Assembly (NCBI GenBank): GCA_038230415.1
Contig: JBBRNH010000021.1
Location: forward strand, 1 to 64,000
DNA from: JBBRNH01 sp038230415
GTDB lineage: Bacteria > Bacteroidota > Bacteroidia > Cytophagales > Spirosomataceae
DNA: 64,000 nucleotides
Reading direction: 5' to 3'
Shown: positions 52,010-60,572 of the stretch, in pieces
How the letters are laid out: each line of letters begins with the position of its first letter
Position numbering within the stretch: the first letter of the stretch is position 1
Translations under genes and position numbers: made by a program
The notes under the pieces: model-generated
Databases searched by the model: none
The model's input: only the letters and a program-made list of their open reading frames with translations
What the model was told of the DNA's origin: nothing

Positions 52010-53349
52010 ATAATCTCGAAATACCGTTTCAGTTCCCAGTCGCTGACTTGCCGGGCATAGTGCCGCCATTCCCAGTCGCGGGTACGGGTGAAATGGTCAA
52101 CAAAGGTGGCCCCGAAGAGTTCGTCGGCAATGGCTGATTCGCGCATGGTAGCGGTGGCCGCGCCGAGGTTTTCCGGCAGCGTGCCGTGTTGTTTGTCTCG
52201 ATACCCATTGCCGGTGGTGGCGGCAATAGTGAGGGGTAATTCGTGCCGGATGCCATATAGCCCCGATGCGAGCGCAGCGGCCATCGCCAGATACGGGTTG
52301 GTGTCGGCCCCCGAAACGCGATGCTCTACCCGCGTCAGGTTTTCAGATGGAGTCAAAACGCGCAGGGCGGTTGTTCGGTTGTCCATTCCCCAGGTCACGG
52401 TGGTTGGAGCCCAGGCACCTTCTACCAGCCGTTTATAGCTGTTGACGGTCGGGGCAAACATGGGCAAGATATGCGGCAGGCAGTGCAACTGCCCGGCGAT
52501 GAAGTGCCGCGCTAAATCACTGATTTTCTGTGGTTTGACATCATCAAAAAACAGGTTTTTAGTTTGGTCGGGGTTCCAGAGACTTTGGTGAATATGGCCG
52601 CTGCAACCGGGCAGATCGGTATTCCATTTCGCCATAAAACTCGCCACAATCCCGTGCCGGTACGCAATTTCTTTGACCCCGGTTTTGAGCAGTATGGCCT
52701 TGTCGGCGGCTTGCAAAATGGTGGCATGATGAATAGCGGCTTCATAGACACCCGGCCCGGTTTCGGTATGCAAGCCTTCGAGCGGCACATCAAAACGGGC
52801 TAATGAATCAAACAAATCGGTAAAATAAGCCGATTCGAGTGAGGGCCGCAACTGCGAGTAGCCAAACATACCGGGCGTGAGCGGTTCGGGGTTCCGAAAC
52901 TCTTTTTGGTGCAGTGATTGGGGTGTTTCGCGGAAGTTGAACCACTCAAATTCCTGAGCATATTCGGCGTGATACCCCATCCGTTGGCAGTCGGCGGCAA
53001 TATGTTTCAGGAGCGAACGCGGGCAGGCAGGCAACGTGTTGGCGGGATCGGCATGGCTAAAATCGGCTAAGAAAAACGGCAGATCGTTCTCCCAGGGAAT
53101 CCGGCGCATGGTAGCCGGGTCAAGGCTGACGGTAGCATCGGGGTAGCCCGTGTGCCAGCCGGTGGTTTGGCCGTTGTCGTAGAGTGCGTCGGCAGTGTCC
53201 CAGCCCCAGACCACATCGCAGAAACCGTAGCCATCGGTCAGGCCGTCCATAAATTTCTGGCGCGAGATGATTTTACCCCGCAGCACCCCGTCAATATCGG
53301 CGAAGGCGTATTTGATTTTGTGGTCGTCGGGCAGGAGCAGGTTAGTCAT
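52006..53349 (-). CDS. glutamine-synthetase-like gamma-glutamyl ligase
   Basis: The 447-residue protein matches the GS-I catalytic domain: EFEWFNF, ETGPGVYEAAI, GCSGHIHQSLW, NSYKRLVEGAWAP, NRTTALRV and RVEHRVSGADTNPYLAMAAAL. It lacks the adenylylation Tyr region and has an unusual N-terminal half (GWDTADALYDNGQTTGWH), so it more probably belongs to the group that joins glutamate to amines such as ethanolamine or polyamines than to the ammonia-assimilating enzyme. First gene of a GS-kinase-HAD operon. Confidence 0.8.
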   Translation of the reverse strand: MTNLLLPDDHKIKYAFADIDGVLRGKIISRQKFMDGLTDGYGFCDVVWGWDTADALYDNGQTTGWHTGYPDATVSLDPATMRRIPWENDLPFFLADFSHADPANTLPACPRSLLKHIAADCQRMGYHAEYAQEFEWFNFRETPQSLHQKEFRNPEPLTPGMFGYSQLRPSLESAYFTDLFDSLARFDVPLEGLHTETGPGVYEAAIHHATILQAADKAILLKTGVKEIAYRHGIVASFMAKWNTDLPGCSGHIHQSLWNPDQTKNLFFDDVKPQKISDLARHFIAGQLHCLPHILPMFAPTVNSYKRLVEGAWAPTTVTWGMDNRTTALRVLTPSENLTRVEHRVSGADTNPYLAMAAALASGLYGIRHELPLTIAATTGNGYRDKQHGTLPENLGAATATMRESAIADELFGATFVDHFTRTRDWEWRHYARQVSDWELKRYFEII

Positions 53350-53377
53350 GAGAGTCGCTGGCACGGGTTAAGCGTGC

Positions 53378-53408
53378 CAAAGGTAGTTTTGTTGGAGATT
53401 TGCACAAA
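53378..53408 (-). promoter_or_regulatory. promoter of the GS-like/kinase/HAD operon
   Basis: On the minus strand TTTG (53408-53405), 19 bp, then TACCTTTG (53385-53378): an exact fit to the Bacteroidota promoter. The -7 box shares its TA with a plus-strand TAGTTTTG (53384-53391) that may serve the small peptide gene at 53426. The predicted 5' UTR contains a 6-bp stem hairpin GGCACG/CGTGCC (53360-53378). Confidence 0.7.
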
Positions 53409-53425
53409 CCAACCGCCATACTGCC

Positions 53426-53551
53426 ATGCGCTTTTTACTGATTACGTGTTTGATTCTGACGTTCGTACCTGCCTTCACCCCGGCCCAGACCACCGAACAG
53501 CCCGATCCACTCCGGCCCGGTTTGGCAGATACTGCATATAAGAAGAAATAA
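53426..53551 (+). CDS. small secreted peptide, 41 residues
   Basis: ATG at 53426 starts MRFLLITCLILTFVPAFTPAQ, a clear signal peptide with a cleavage site after Ala or Gln near residue 20-21, followed by a 20-residue hydrophilic mature part rich in Pro and ending in Tyr-Lys-Lys-Lys, then TAA. A possible -7 box (TAGTTTTG at 53384) lies upstream. No homologue is known to me. Confidence 0.5.
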   Translation: MRFLLITCLILTFVPAFTPAQTTEQPDPLRPGLADTAYKKK

Positions 53552-53659
53552 ACAATGAGTGAGCGCCGTGCGTTTGCTTTAGTCATCAAACTAATTAAAC
53601 CTTGCAGGTGCATCGTTTGTCCAAAAGTTGATTTTTTACACCAATTTAGACTGTACGCT

Positions 53660-54274
53660 ATGAAAACGATCCGGGTAAACACCCTTCTGGCAATTATGAT
53701 TGTTGCCCTGTCTGTAAGTACACTGCAAGCCCAGCACCGTCGGGGCTGGAGTCCGCAAGCCAAAGGCAGTGCCATTGGAGCAGGCATCGGTGGAGTCGCC
53801 GGGGCCATCATCAACAAACGCAATCCCGTGGTTGGCGGGCTTATTGGCGTTGCGGCTGGTGCGGCTGGTGGCTATGCCATTGGCAAAGGCGTTGATAACC
53901 GCCGAAAAACCAATGCCCGTATCGCGGCTGCCGAACGCGAAACGGCCCTTGCCCGTCGGGAAGCCGCCGATGCCCGGCGCGAAGCTGCCCTGGCCCGGCA
54001 AGAAGCCGCGGCTGTTGCCAGCAGGCCTAATCGCGCTGGCAGGGCTGTTCCCGCTCATGCACCCGCTGCCGTGCCGAGACCGGCTGAGAGCCACGCAGCC
54101 GCCCCGATGCTGGTGACTACTGACCCCGTTACCAATCAGGGGAAAGCGATAGCCGCAACAACCGCTACGTTGCCTGCCTTGTATGTGAGCAACGCCTTAT
54201 TTCTGCCCAACACGTCGTATGGTAATTTTAATACGGCCTATCCGCTGTCGGAAGTTCGGCGGAAGAGTTGGTAA
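53660..54274 (+). CDS. exported glycine-zipper protein with Ala/Arg/Glu helix
   Basis: The product is 204 residues. Signal peptide ends near TLQAQ. Residues about 33-80 are a glycine zipper (GAGIGGVAGAIINKRNPVVG, GVAAGAAGGYAIGKG) that could insert in or pack against membrane, then a regular Ala/Arg/Glu helix of about 35 residues (AAERETALARREAADARREA) likely to be a coiled coil. The C-terminal third is Ala/Pro-rich. An upstream frame from 53555 is not used because it has no signal peptide at its start. Function unknown. Confidence 0.75.
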   Translation: MKTIRVNTLLAIMIVALSVSTLQAQHRRGWSPQAKGSAIGAGIGGVAGAIINKRNPVVGGLIGVAAGAAGGYAIGKGVDNRRKTNARIAAAERETALARREAADARREAALARQEAAAVASRPNRAGRAVPAHAPAAVPRPAESHAAAPMLVTTDPVTNQGKAIAATTATLPALYVSNALFLPNTSYGNFNTAYPLSEVRRKSW

Positions 54275-54346
54275 GGCAAGAGTCAGTTTTTCTGGCAATG
54301 TCTGTCCCAGGCATTGCCAGACTCATAATCAAAACTTCACAATGGC

Positions 54347-54799
54347 ATGAAACGATATGGATTTCTTATGGCGATGGCCCTGCTTGCAAGCGGTTGCCAC
54401 TCGACCGATGTGGTGAATGTTCAGGATCTGAACCAGCAGTTTATCACTGCCTGGAATAATAAGGACTCGGCTAAAATTATTGGTTTTCTGGCCGATGATG
54501 TGCATTTCTTAGAAGGAAATACGCACTTAAAGGGCAAGGCAGAGGTGTCGCAGAAATGGGTACGCGAAACCCTGCCCACGCTTTCTGACCTGAAAACGAA
54601 CGTAGTAAGTTCGACAGCAGACGCACAAACGGCATACGAAGCCGGCACCTATTCGGTTGATGTGTTACCCGAAGGCCCCCGGCAACCGCACGGTATCGGC
54701 GAGGGTAATTTCATCCTGCTCTGGAAAAAAGCGCCCGACAACACCTGGAAACTCAGCTACGCCCAATTGGAGGGCTTTCCTGTTCAGGCAAGACAGTGA
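54347..54799 (+). CDS. SnoaL/NTF2-like domain lipoprotein (DUF4440 type)
   Basis: The 150-residue protein has a lipobox (LLASGC) and a domain of the NTF2 fold (LNQQFITAWNNKDSAKIIGFLADDVHF, KGKAEVSQKW, ILLWKKAPDNTWKLSYAQLEGFP). Related proteins bind small ligands or act on steroids; here the function is unknown. Confidence 0.8.
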   Translation: MKRYGFLMAMALLASGCHSTDVVNVQDLNQQFITAWNNKDSAKIIGFLADDVHFLEGNTHLKGKAEVSQKWVRETLPTLSDLKTNVVSSTADAQTAYEAGTYSVDVLPEGPRQPHGIGEGNFILLWKKAPDNTWKLSYAQLEGFPVQARQ

Positions 54800-54830
54800 G
54801 TTGGGGTTTACCGGCCAACCATAAAAAAAA

Positions 54831-54850
54831 GGTCAGCCGTTTGGCTGACC
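54831..54850 (-). terminator. Rho-independent terminator of tRNA-Pro
   Basis: GGTCAGCC and GGCTGACC form an 8-bp stem with a 4-base loop; on the minus strand it is followed by eight Ts. It ends the transcript of the tRNA gene. Confidence 0.85.
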
Positions 54851-54855
54851 TTCTG

Positions 54856-54929
54856 TCGGGATGGCGGGATTCGAACCCACGACCTCTTGCACCCCATGCA
54901 AGCACGCTACCAGGCTGCGCTACATCCCG
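54856..54929 (-). tRNA. tRNA-Pro (anticodon GGG)
   Basis: The 74-base cloverleaf is on the minus strand: acceptor CGGGATG pairs with CATCCCG, D-arm GCGC/GCGT, anticodon stem CTTGC/GCAAG with loop ATGGGGT (anticodon GGG), and T-arm with GGTTCGAATCC. The 3' CCA is not encoded. The discriminator base is A. Confidence 0.95.
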
Positions 54930-55071
54930 AAGGTCTGCAAAAGTAATGGATAACGGCTGCTCTACAATGGATAATGCCATGGTGTTCCCTCATTTTTACC
55001 GCAGTATCGGTAGTATCAACCCAGAATCCACTTCATACACAGGCAATAAACCCATTAATCCCAAAATCAAT

Positions 55072-55851
55072 ATGTTTAAATCAAACTCGCTGTTTGTCGG
55101 TATCCTGCTGGCTTCGGTCGCATTTACTACTTCCCACGCTCAAAAATCGCCCGTTGGCGTGGGGGCCAAAGCGCCCGCCGATGCCGAAGTTTTCTTCGAC
55201 GGAACCCGCCAAATGCTTGACCAGAAATGGATGTATTGGGACGGTCCCCGGTTGGCCGCTACGATGCCCATCAAATGGCAACTCCAAAAAGACCCCGTTG
55301 ATGCCGGTATGACTATGAACACCAACGACCCGGCGGCTGCGGGCGGTAAATACGGTGCGGCAGACATCGTGACCCGGAAAAAATTCCGCGACCACCGGGT
55401 GCATGTCGAGTTTCTGGTGATGAACGCGGGCGGAAACAGTGGTGTGTACCTGCAAAATCGCCACGAAATCCAGATTTTCGACGGTGACACCACCAGTCAT
55501 GGCTTAGGCGCGGTGATTAATGAAAGCCCGTCTCCTTACGCCCAATACACGGGTATCGGCAAATGGAATGCCTACGATATCGTATTTCGGGCGGCCCGGT
55601 TCGAGAACGGCAAACGCACCGAAAACGCGCTGATCACGATGTATTTCAATGGCAAAAAAGTACACCGCAACCAGGTAATCACTCAGGTTTGGGGCGGGCC
55701 AAATTCAGGGATTGATGGCGGCAACGAGGGCGGCAAAGGCATTACCGACACGCCCGGCGGTCTGAAACTGCAAGCCGAAGGCCACGACGTACTGTACCGC
55801 AATATCTGGATCAAAGAATTGATATTGAACAAGCCTGATACTGATTTTTAG
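55072..55851 (+). CDS. exported DUF1080 (3-keto-disaccharide hydrolase / concanavalin-like) protein
   Basis: The product has 259 residues. A signal peptide (FVGILLASVAFTTSHAQ) is followed by a jelly-roll fold with KKFRDHRVHVEFLVMNAGGN, NSGVYLQNRHEIQIFD, GKWNAYDIVFRAARFE and a C-terminal LQAEGHDVLYRNIWIKEL, typical of DUF1080. This family hydrolyses or binds oxidised disaccharides. A longer frame to 54796 runs through the tRNA and is not real. Confidence 0.85.
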   Translation: MFKSNSLFVGILLASVAFTTSHAQKSPVGVGAKAPADAEVFFDGTRQMLDQKWMYWDGPRLAATMPIKWQLQKDPVDAGMTMNTNDPAAAGGKYGAADIVTRKKFRDHRVHVEFLVMNAGGNSGVYLQNRHEIQIFDGDTTSHGLGAVINESPSPYAQYTGIGKWNAYDIVFRAARFENGKRTENALITMYFNGKKVHRNQVITQVWGGPNSGIDGGNEGGKGITDTPGGLKLQAEGHDVLYRNIWIKELILNKPDTDF

Positions 55852-55886
55852 GGTAGTTCAGACCGGAATGCCGGTGCGACTAAAGC

Positions 55887-55917
55887 AAAAATGCCCCGGC
55901 AAAACCGGGGCATTTTT
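55887..55917. terminator. bidirectional terminator between the DUF1080 gene and the M1 peptidase gene
   Basis: AAAAATGCCCCGG and CCGGGGCATTTTT form a 13-bp stem with a 5-base loop, with A- and T-runs on both sides, so it works for both strands. Confidence 0.85.
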
Positions 55918-55935
55918 ATTGGCAAAAAGCACAGG

Positions 55936-58353
55936 TTAATTCTTCCCGCTTCCCTGCCGGGCCGGTGGAGCAGCGGTTCCGGTGGTGGCCCGTTGCTGCT
56001 GCATTGGGTTGGGGCCGGTTGGGGCAAAGGGGTTGCCGCGCTGCTTGTATAACTGGAACCGCGTTGGCGTTGCCATGATCGGGAAGGCGTTATTCTCAGT
56101 GTTGATGTCGGCAATCTCCTGAAACGGGTCCAGCGTCCACTGCTTCACCTTTTTGGTGGTTGCAATTACTTTCTTGATGCTCACGTCGTTGAACCGCCAG
56201 ATTTCTGCCGGAAACCGCGCCACCGAATCCGTACCGTCTTCAAACTCCATCCGTACAATCACGGGCATGGGCAAACCGCCTTTATTCTTCAGCGAGATGG
56301 TGTAATAATTGGTTTTGGCACTGGTTTCCAGGAGTTTACGCTCGTCGTCGGAGAGCGAGGCTACGTAATCGGCGTATTTTTTCTTGTCGGCTTCGGTTAC
56401 GGCGTTGGGGTCATACGAGTTATAAAAATCCTTCATCGTACTGTCCTGCGCCACCACACTCTTGCCCTTGTCGGCGGCATCGCGTTGTTTGCTAACGGTG
56501 TTTTGGCGCTTCATAAACGCTTCCCGCGCCAGAGCTTTGGCAACAGTCGGGTCTTGGTTATCAACCTGATACCAGTCAACATCCACCAAATCCTGATCTA
56601 CGGGTTCTACGCCGTAAAACCAGCCTTTCCAGAACCAATCCAGGTCAACGCCGGAGGCATCTTCCATCGTGCGGAAAAAATCAGCCGGTTCCGGCGACTT
56701 AAACGCCCACCGACGGGCGTATTCTTTAAACGCATAATCGAATAATTCACGGCCCATCACGGTTTCGCGCAGGATGTTAAGGGCCGTTGCGGGTTTGGCG
56801 TAGGCGTTGGGGCCGAGACCAATCACGTTGTCAGACGAAGCCATGATAGGAGTCAGCACCGCTTTGTCAGACTTCATATAGTCCACAATTTGCTGCGGCT
56901 CGCCCCGGCTCGTCGGGAAGTTGTAGTCCCATTCTTTTTCCGCTAAATACTGGCAGAACGTGTTCAGTCCCTCGTCCATCCAGGTCCACTGCCGCTCATC
57001 GGAGTTGACAATCATCGGGAAAAAGTTGTGACCGACTTCGTGGATAATCACGCCGATCATGCCCGCCTTGGTGCGCTCTGAATAGGTGCCGTCGGCTTCG
57101 GGCCGCCCGCCGTTAAACGAAATCATCGGGTACTCCATGCCGCCCCCCGCCGTGGCGTGGCACGAGATCGCCACCGGATACGGGTATTTGATGGTGCGGT
57201 TGCCATACGACCGCAGCGTATGCTCTACGGCGCGGGTCGAGTACTGTTCCCACAGCGGGTTGCCTTCTTTGGCATAAAACGACATAGACCAGATTTTGTG
57301 ACCGTCGCCATAGACATCGGTTTGCATGGCATCCCAGATAAACCGGCGGCTGCTGGTGAAGGCAAAATCACGCACGTTCTGGGCGGTGTAGACCCAGGTT
57401 TTCTTGGCTTTTATGTCGGCAGGTTTGGCTTGCAGGGCGGCTTCGGCTTCGGCCTGCGTCACAATCATAACCGGGTTTTTCGAGGTAGCGGCCTGCGCCA
57501 TCCGGCTCAACTGCTTGGCAGTCAGCACTTGTTTGTAGTTCTGGCACTCGCCGGTTGCGCCAACAATGTGGTCAACGGGGGCGGTGATGGCTACTTTATA
57601 ATTGCCGAAGATGAGCGTGAACTCGCCCTGACCCAGAAACTGCTTGTTTTGCCAGCCCGTTACGTCGCTGTACGAACACAAACGCGGAAACCAGTGGGCA
57701 ATAAAGTAGTTGTAGTTGCCGTCTTTGGCGAAAAACTCCATGCCGCTCCGCCCGTAGTAGTCGGTGATGAAGTAGTTCCAGTCAATACCAAACGAATAGC
57801 TCTGGCCGGGCTTCAGGGGCGTGGGCAGTTCGATCCGCATCATGGTCTGGTTGATGGTGTATTGCAGTTTAGAGCCGGTTTTTGCGTCTTTCACCAACAG
57901 AATGTTGTAGCCGTACTTATCGCTGGCCTGTTGCTGGCTGCGTTCGCGCACTGAGGTCATATTCTGCAACGCGCCGAAACTCATGCCGCCTTCGGTGATG
58001 CCGCCCGTGCGGGTGATGCTCCCCGTTGAGCCTTTGGCAAACAGGTTCTGGTCGAGTTGAAGCCAGATATACGGCAGCGCATCGGGCGAGTTGTTGATGT
58101 AGGTAACGGTTTCGGAGCCGATGATTTTCTGGTTCGCGTCGTCGAGTTCGACCTTGATGTCATAATCGGCGCGGTTCTGAAAATAGTCGCGCCCGGGCGA
58201 ACCGGCAGCGTTGCGAAACGTGTTGGGCGTGGGCAACATCGGGCCGAGTTGCTCAAAGCGGGTATTGGCGTTCTGGGTTGGGGCCGCGCCGGGTTGGGCA
58301 AGGGTTAGCTGAACACTGGCAAGAACGGCAAAGAGCCAAAGGATTTTTCTCAT
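55936..58353 (-). CDS. secreted M1-family metallopeptidase
   Basis: The 805-residue protein has a signal peptide (ILWLFAVLASVQLTLAQ), an N-terminal beta domain and the catalytic domain with zinc motif HEVGHNF (near residue 438) and the second Glu in DEGLNTF about 20 residues later. The usual GAMEN is replaced by GGGMEYP, which still gives the exopeptidase loop. C-terminal residues are Gln/Pro/Thr-rich. Function: peptide degradation in the periplasm or outside. Confidence 0.9.
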   Translation of the reverse strand: MRKILWLFAVLASVQLTLAQPGAAPTQNANTRFEQLGPMLPTPNTFRNAAGSPGRDYFQNRADYDIKVELDDANQKIIGSETVTYINNSPDALPYIWLQLDQNLFAKGSTGSITRTGGITEGGMSFGALQNMTSVRERSQQQASDKYGYNILLVKDAKTGSKLQYTINQTMMRIELPTPLKPGQSYSFGIDWNYFITDYYGRSGMEFFAKDGNYNYFIAHWFPRLCSYSDVTGWQNKQFLGQGEFTLIFGNYKVAITAPVDHIVGATGECQNYKQVLTAKQLSRMAQAATSKNPVMIVTQAEAEAALQAKPADIKAKKTWVYTAQNVRDFAFTSSRRFIWDAMQTDVYGDGHKIWSMSFYAKEGNPLWEQYSTRAVEHTLRSYGNRTIKYPYPVAISCHATAGGGMEYPMISFNGGRPEADGTYSERTKAGMIGVIIHEVGHNFFPMIVNSDERQWTWMDEGLNTFCQYLAEKEWDYNFPTSRGEPQQIVDYMKSDKAVLTPIMASSDNVIGLGPNAYAKPATALNILRETVMGRELFDYAFKEYARRWAFKSPEPADFFRTMEDASGVDLDWFWKGWFYGVEPVDQDLVDVDWYQVDNQDPTVAKALAREAFMKRQNTVSKQRDAADKGKSVVAQDSTMKDFYNSYDPNAVTEADKKKYADYVASLSDDERKLLETSAKTNYYTISLKNKGGLPMPVIVRMEFEDGTDSVARFPAEIWRFNDVSIKKVIATTKKVKQWTLDPFQEIADINTENNAFPIMATPTRFQLYKQRGNPFAPTGPNPMQQQRATTGTAAPPARQGSGKN

Positions 58354-58524
58354 TGTTGGTTGTATGACAAATATTGTTCGGTAAAACTACAAAAGAACCC
58401 GGTGTTGCCGTAGCGGATTCGTAGATTTTTCCCTAAATTTAAGTGCTGATTTATACCGCCAAACGTACTTGATACGGCAGGTGGTCGTTAAGTTGGTGTT
58501 CTTCTTGCCCAACCGTAATGCTCC

Positions 58525-60486
58525 ATGAATCACCAGTTTACCTCCTCGCCGGGATTTTCGGCGGCTGACGCGCCCCCCGCCGACACGCACCAGGCTACGC
58601 TCTGGCGGCAATTCCTGAATCACTCATCCACTGGTCTGGTGGGCCTGACTGCCGTTCGCGACGAGACCGGCGCAGTGCAAAATTTCCGGTATCTGTTTAT
58701 GAACGCCGTGGCGTACTCGGCTACATTTCAGCTTATTCCCGATCAGCAGCATGAGGTAACGGGCGAGGTGATCACCAATTATTTTCCGTCGGTGCGCGAT
58801 ACCGACTTATGGCCCATTTACCTGCGTGTGCTGGAAACGGGTAAGATTCAGCGCGTTGAGCAGCACTACACCCGCGATGGCCGCGATATCTGGGTGAGCC
58901 AAACCGTCTCCCTTTTCGATACCGACACCATTCTGCTGCAATACAACGACGTGACGGGCCACCACAAAATAGCCCGCCAACTATCGGTACAGACCGCCCT
59001 GCTCAACAATATGCTGAACAGTTCACGTTCGGCCATTGTGGTGTTTGAAACTGTCCATAATACTCACAATCAGCTTGTTGATTTCCGTATTACCCGCACC
59101 AACCAGATGCTTGGCACCCTCACCGGCCAGCCCGCCGAATCATTTGTGGGTAAATTGCTGTCAGCCGTTTATCCCCTCACGGCGGCCAAGCGTGAGCAGA
59201 TTGTCCGGTTTATCGGGACCGGCGATTCGATCCAGCGCGAAGAATTTATGCCATCAGTGAACAAGTGGCTCGATCTGTCGCTGACCCGGCTCAACGACGG
59301 CTTTGTGGCAACCCTGCACGACATCACGGCTTTCCGCGAGGCTACGGCCTGCGTGGAGACTCAGGCCGCGCTCTTTGCCAATGTGCTCAAAACCATACCC
59401 AACGGACTGATTGTGTTTGATGCCGTGCGCGATGCCGACGGACAGTTGCTCGATTTTCGGTATGTTGAAGCCAGCCAGAAACTGCTCAACGATCTGGGCC
59501 GTTCGCGTGAAGAACTGATTGGGTGCAGCCTGCGCCAAACGTTGCCGGGTATTGAAGAAGCCGGTGTGTGGGCGGTGTATGAAACCGTGCTGACAACGGG
59601 AAAGCCGCAACGGGTTGAAAATCAGTACAGAGCAGATGGTATTGATGGCTGGTTCGAGATTTCGGCTTCCAAACTCAACGACGGACTCGTGGTGGCCTAC
59701 ACCAACATTAGCCCCGCCAAACAGGCCCGCCAGCAACTCGAAGCGACCATTCAGGAACTCAACCGCTCGAACGATAACCTTCAGCAGTTTGCTTACGTGG
59801 CCGCTCACGACTTGCAGGAACCCCTCCGCAAGGTACAGGCGTTCGGCGATCTGCTCAACGATCAGTTTAGTCACGAACTCGGCGAAACCGCCCTTGATCT
59901 CATCCGGCGGATGCGGCTTTCGGCCAGCCGAATGCAGACCCTTGTGCAGGATTTGCTGACCTACGCCCGTCTGACTACTGATTTACAGCCGTTTGTGCCA
60001 GTAAGCCTGAGCAGCGTATTTCATACCGTTACCGATGATATGGAGTTTGTTATTACCGATATGCAGGCGCAATTGAGCGTTGGCCCGTTGCCCGTTGCGC
60101 TGGGCGATGCCCGGCAATTGCAGCAACTGTTTCAGAATCTGCTCTCGAACGCGCTGAAATTTCACCGCCCCGGCCAGCCGCCCGTTATCCGGGTCAGTAG
60201 CCGCGTGGCAACGCCCGCCGAACTGCCCGTTTCGCTCCTGAACCGCGACGCAGCCCGGTATGCCGTTGTGGAGATGGCCGACGACGGCATTGGCTTTGAT
60301 GAACAGTATTTAGACCGGATTTTTACCATTTTTCAACGATTGCACGGCCAAAGCCAGTTTGCCGGTACGGGCATCGGCCTGGCAATCTGCAAAAAAGTGG
60401 CCGACTCGCACGGCGGGTGCATCACGGCCCGCAGCCAGCCTAATCGGGGGGCTACGTTTTCGGTGTGGCTGCCGGTGGCGGTCTAA
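58525..60486 (+). CDS. soluble multi-PAS histidine kinase
   Basis: The 653-residue protein has no TM segment. Three PAS-like domains lie at about 30-150, 165-270 and 285-400, then HisKA with the phospho-His (about 429) in YVAAHDLQEPLRKVQ and HATPase domain with QNLLSNALKFH, DDGIGFD and GTGIGLAICKK. It resembles bacteriophytochrome-like or light/redox-sensing soluble kinases, but I do not see a chromophore Cys. No response regulator is adjacent. Confidence 0.88.
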   Translation: MNHQFTSSPGFSAADAPPADTHQATLWRQFLNHSSTGLVGLTAVRDETGAVQNFRYLFMNAVAYSATFQLIPDQQHEVTGEVITNYFPSVRDTDLWPIYLRVLETGKIQRVEQHYTRDGRDIWVSQTVSLFDTDTILLQYNDVTGHHKIARQLSVQTALLNNMLNSSRSAIVVFETVHNTHNQLVDFRITRTNQMLGTLTGQPAESFVGKLLSAVYPLTAAKREQIVRFIGTGDSIQREEFMPSVNKWLDLSLTRLNDGFVATLHDITAFREATACVETQAALFANVLKTIPNGLIVFDAVRDADGQLLDFRYVEASQKLLNDLGRSREELIGCSLRQTLPGIEEAGVWAVYETVLTTGKPQRVENQYRADGIDGWFEISASKLNDGLVVAYTNISPAKQARQQLEATIQELNRSNDNLQQFAYVAAHDLQEPLRKVQAFGDLLNDQFSHELGETALDLIRRMRLSASRMQTLVQDLLTYARLTTDLQPFVPVSLSSVFHTVTDDMEFVITDMQAQLSVGPLPVALGDARQLQQLFQNLLSNALKFHRPGQPPVIRVSSRVATPAELPVSLLNRDAARYAVVEMADDGIGFDEQYLDRIFTIFQRLHGQSQFAGTGIGLAICKKVADSHGGCITARSQPNRGATFSVWLPVAV

Positions 60487-60572
60487 GTAGGCAACCGCTC
60501 CGTCAGAAAGTTTTAACAATCCAATTGAGCAGGGGTTTATCTATGACTTAACGTTATAATAGCTCTAACTCA

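Noticed and set aside
54796..55071. N-terminal extension of the DUF1080 gene with GWRDSNPRPLAPHAS-like sequence
   Set aside because: This is the well-known false translation of a tRNA gene on the other strand; the real start is the ATG at 55072 with a signal peptide.
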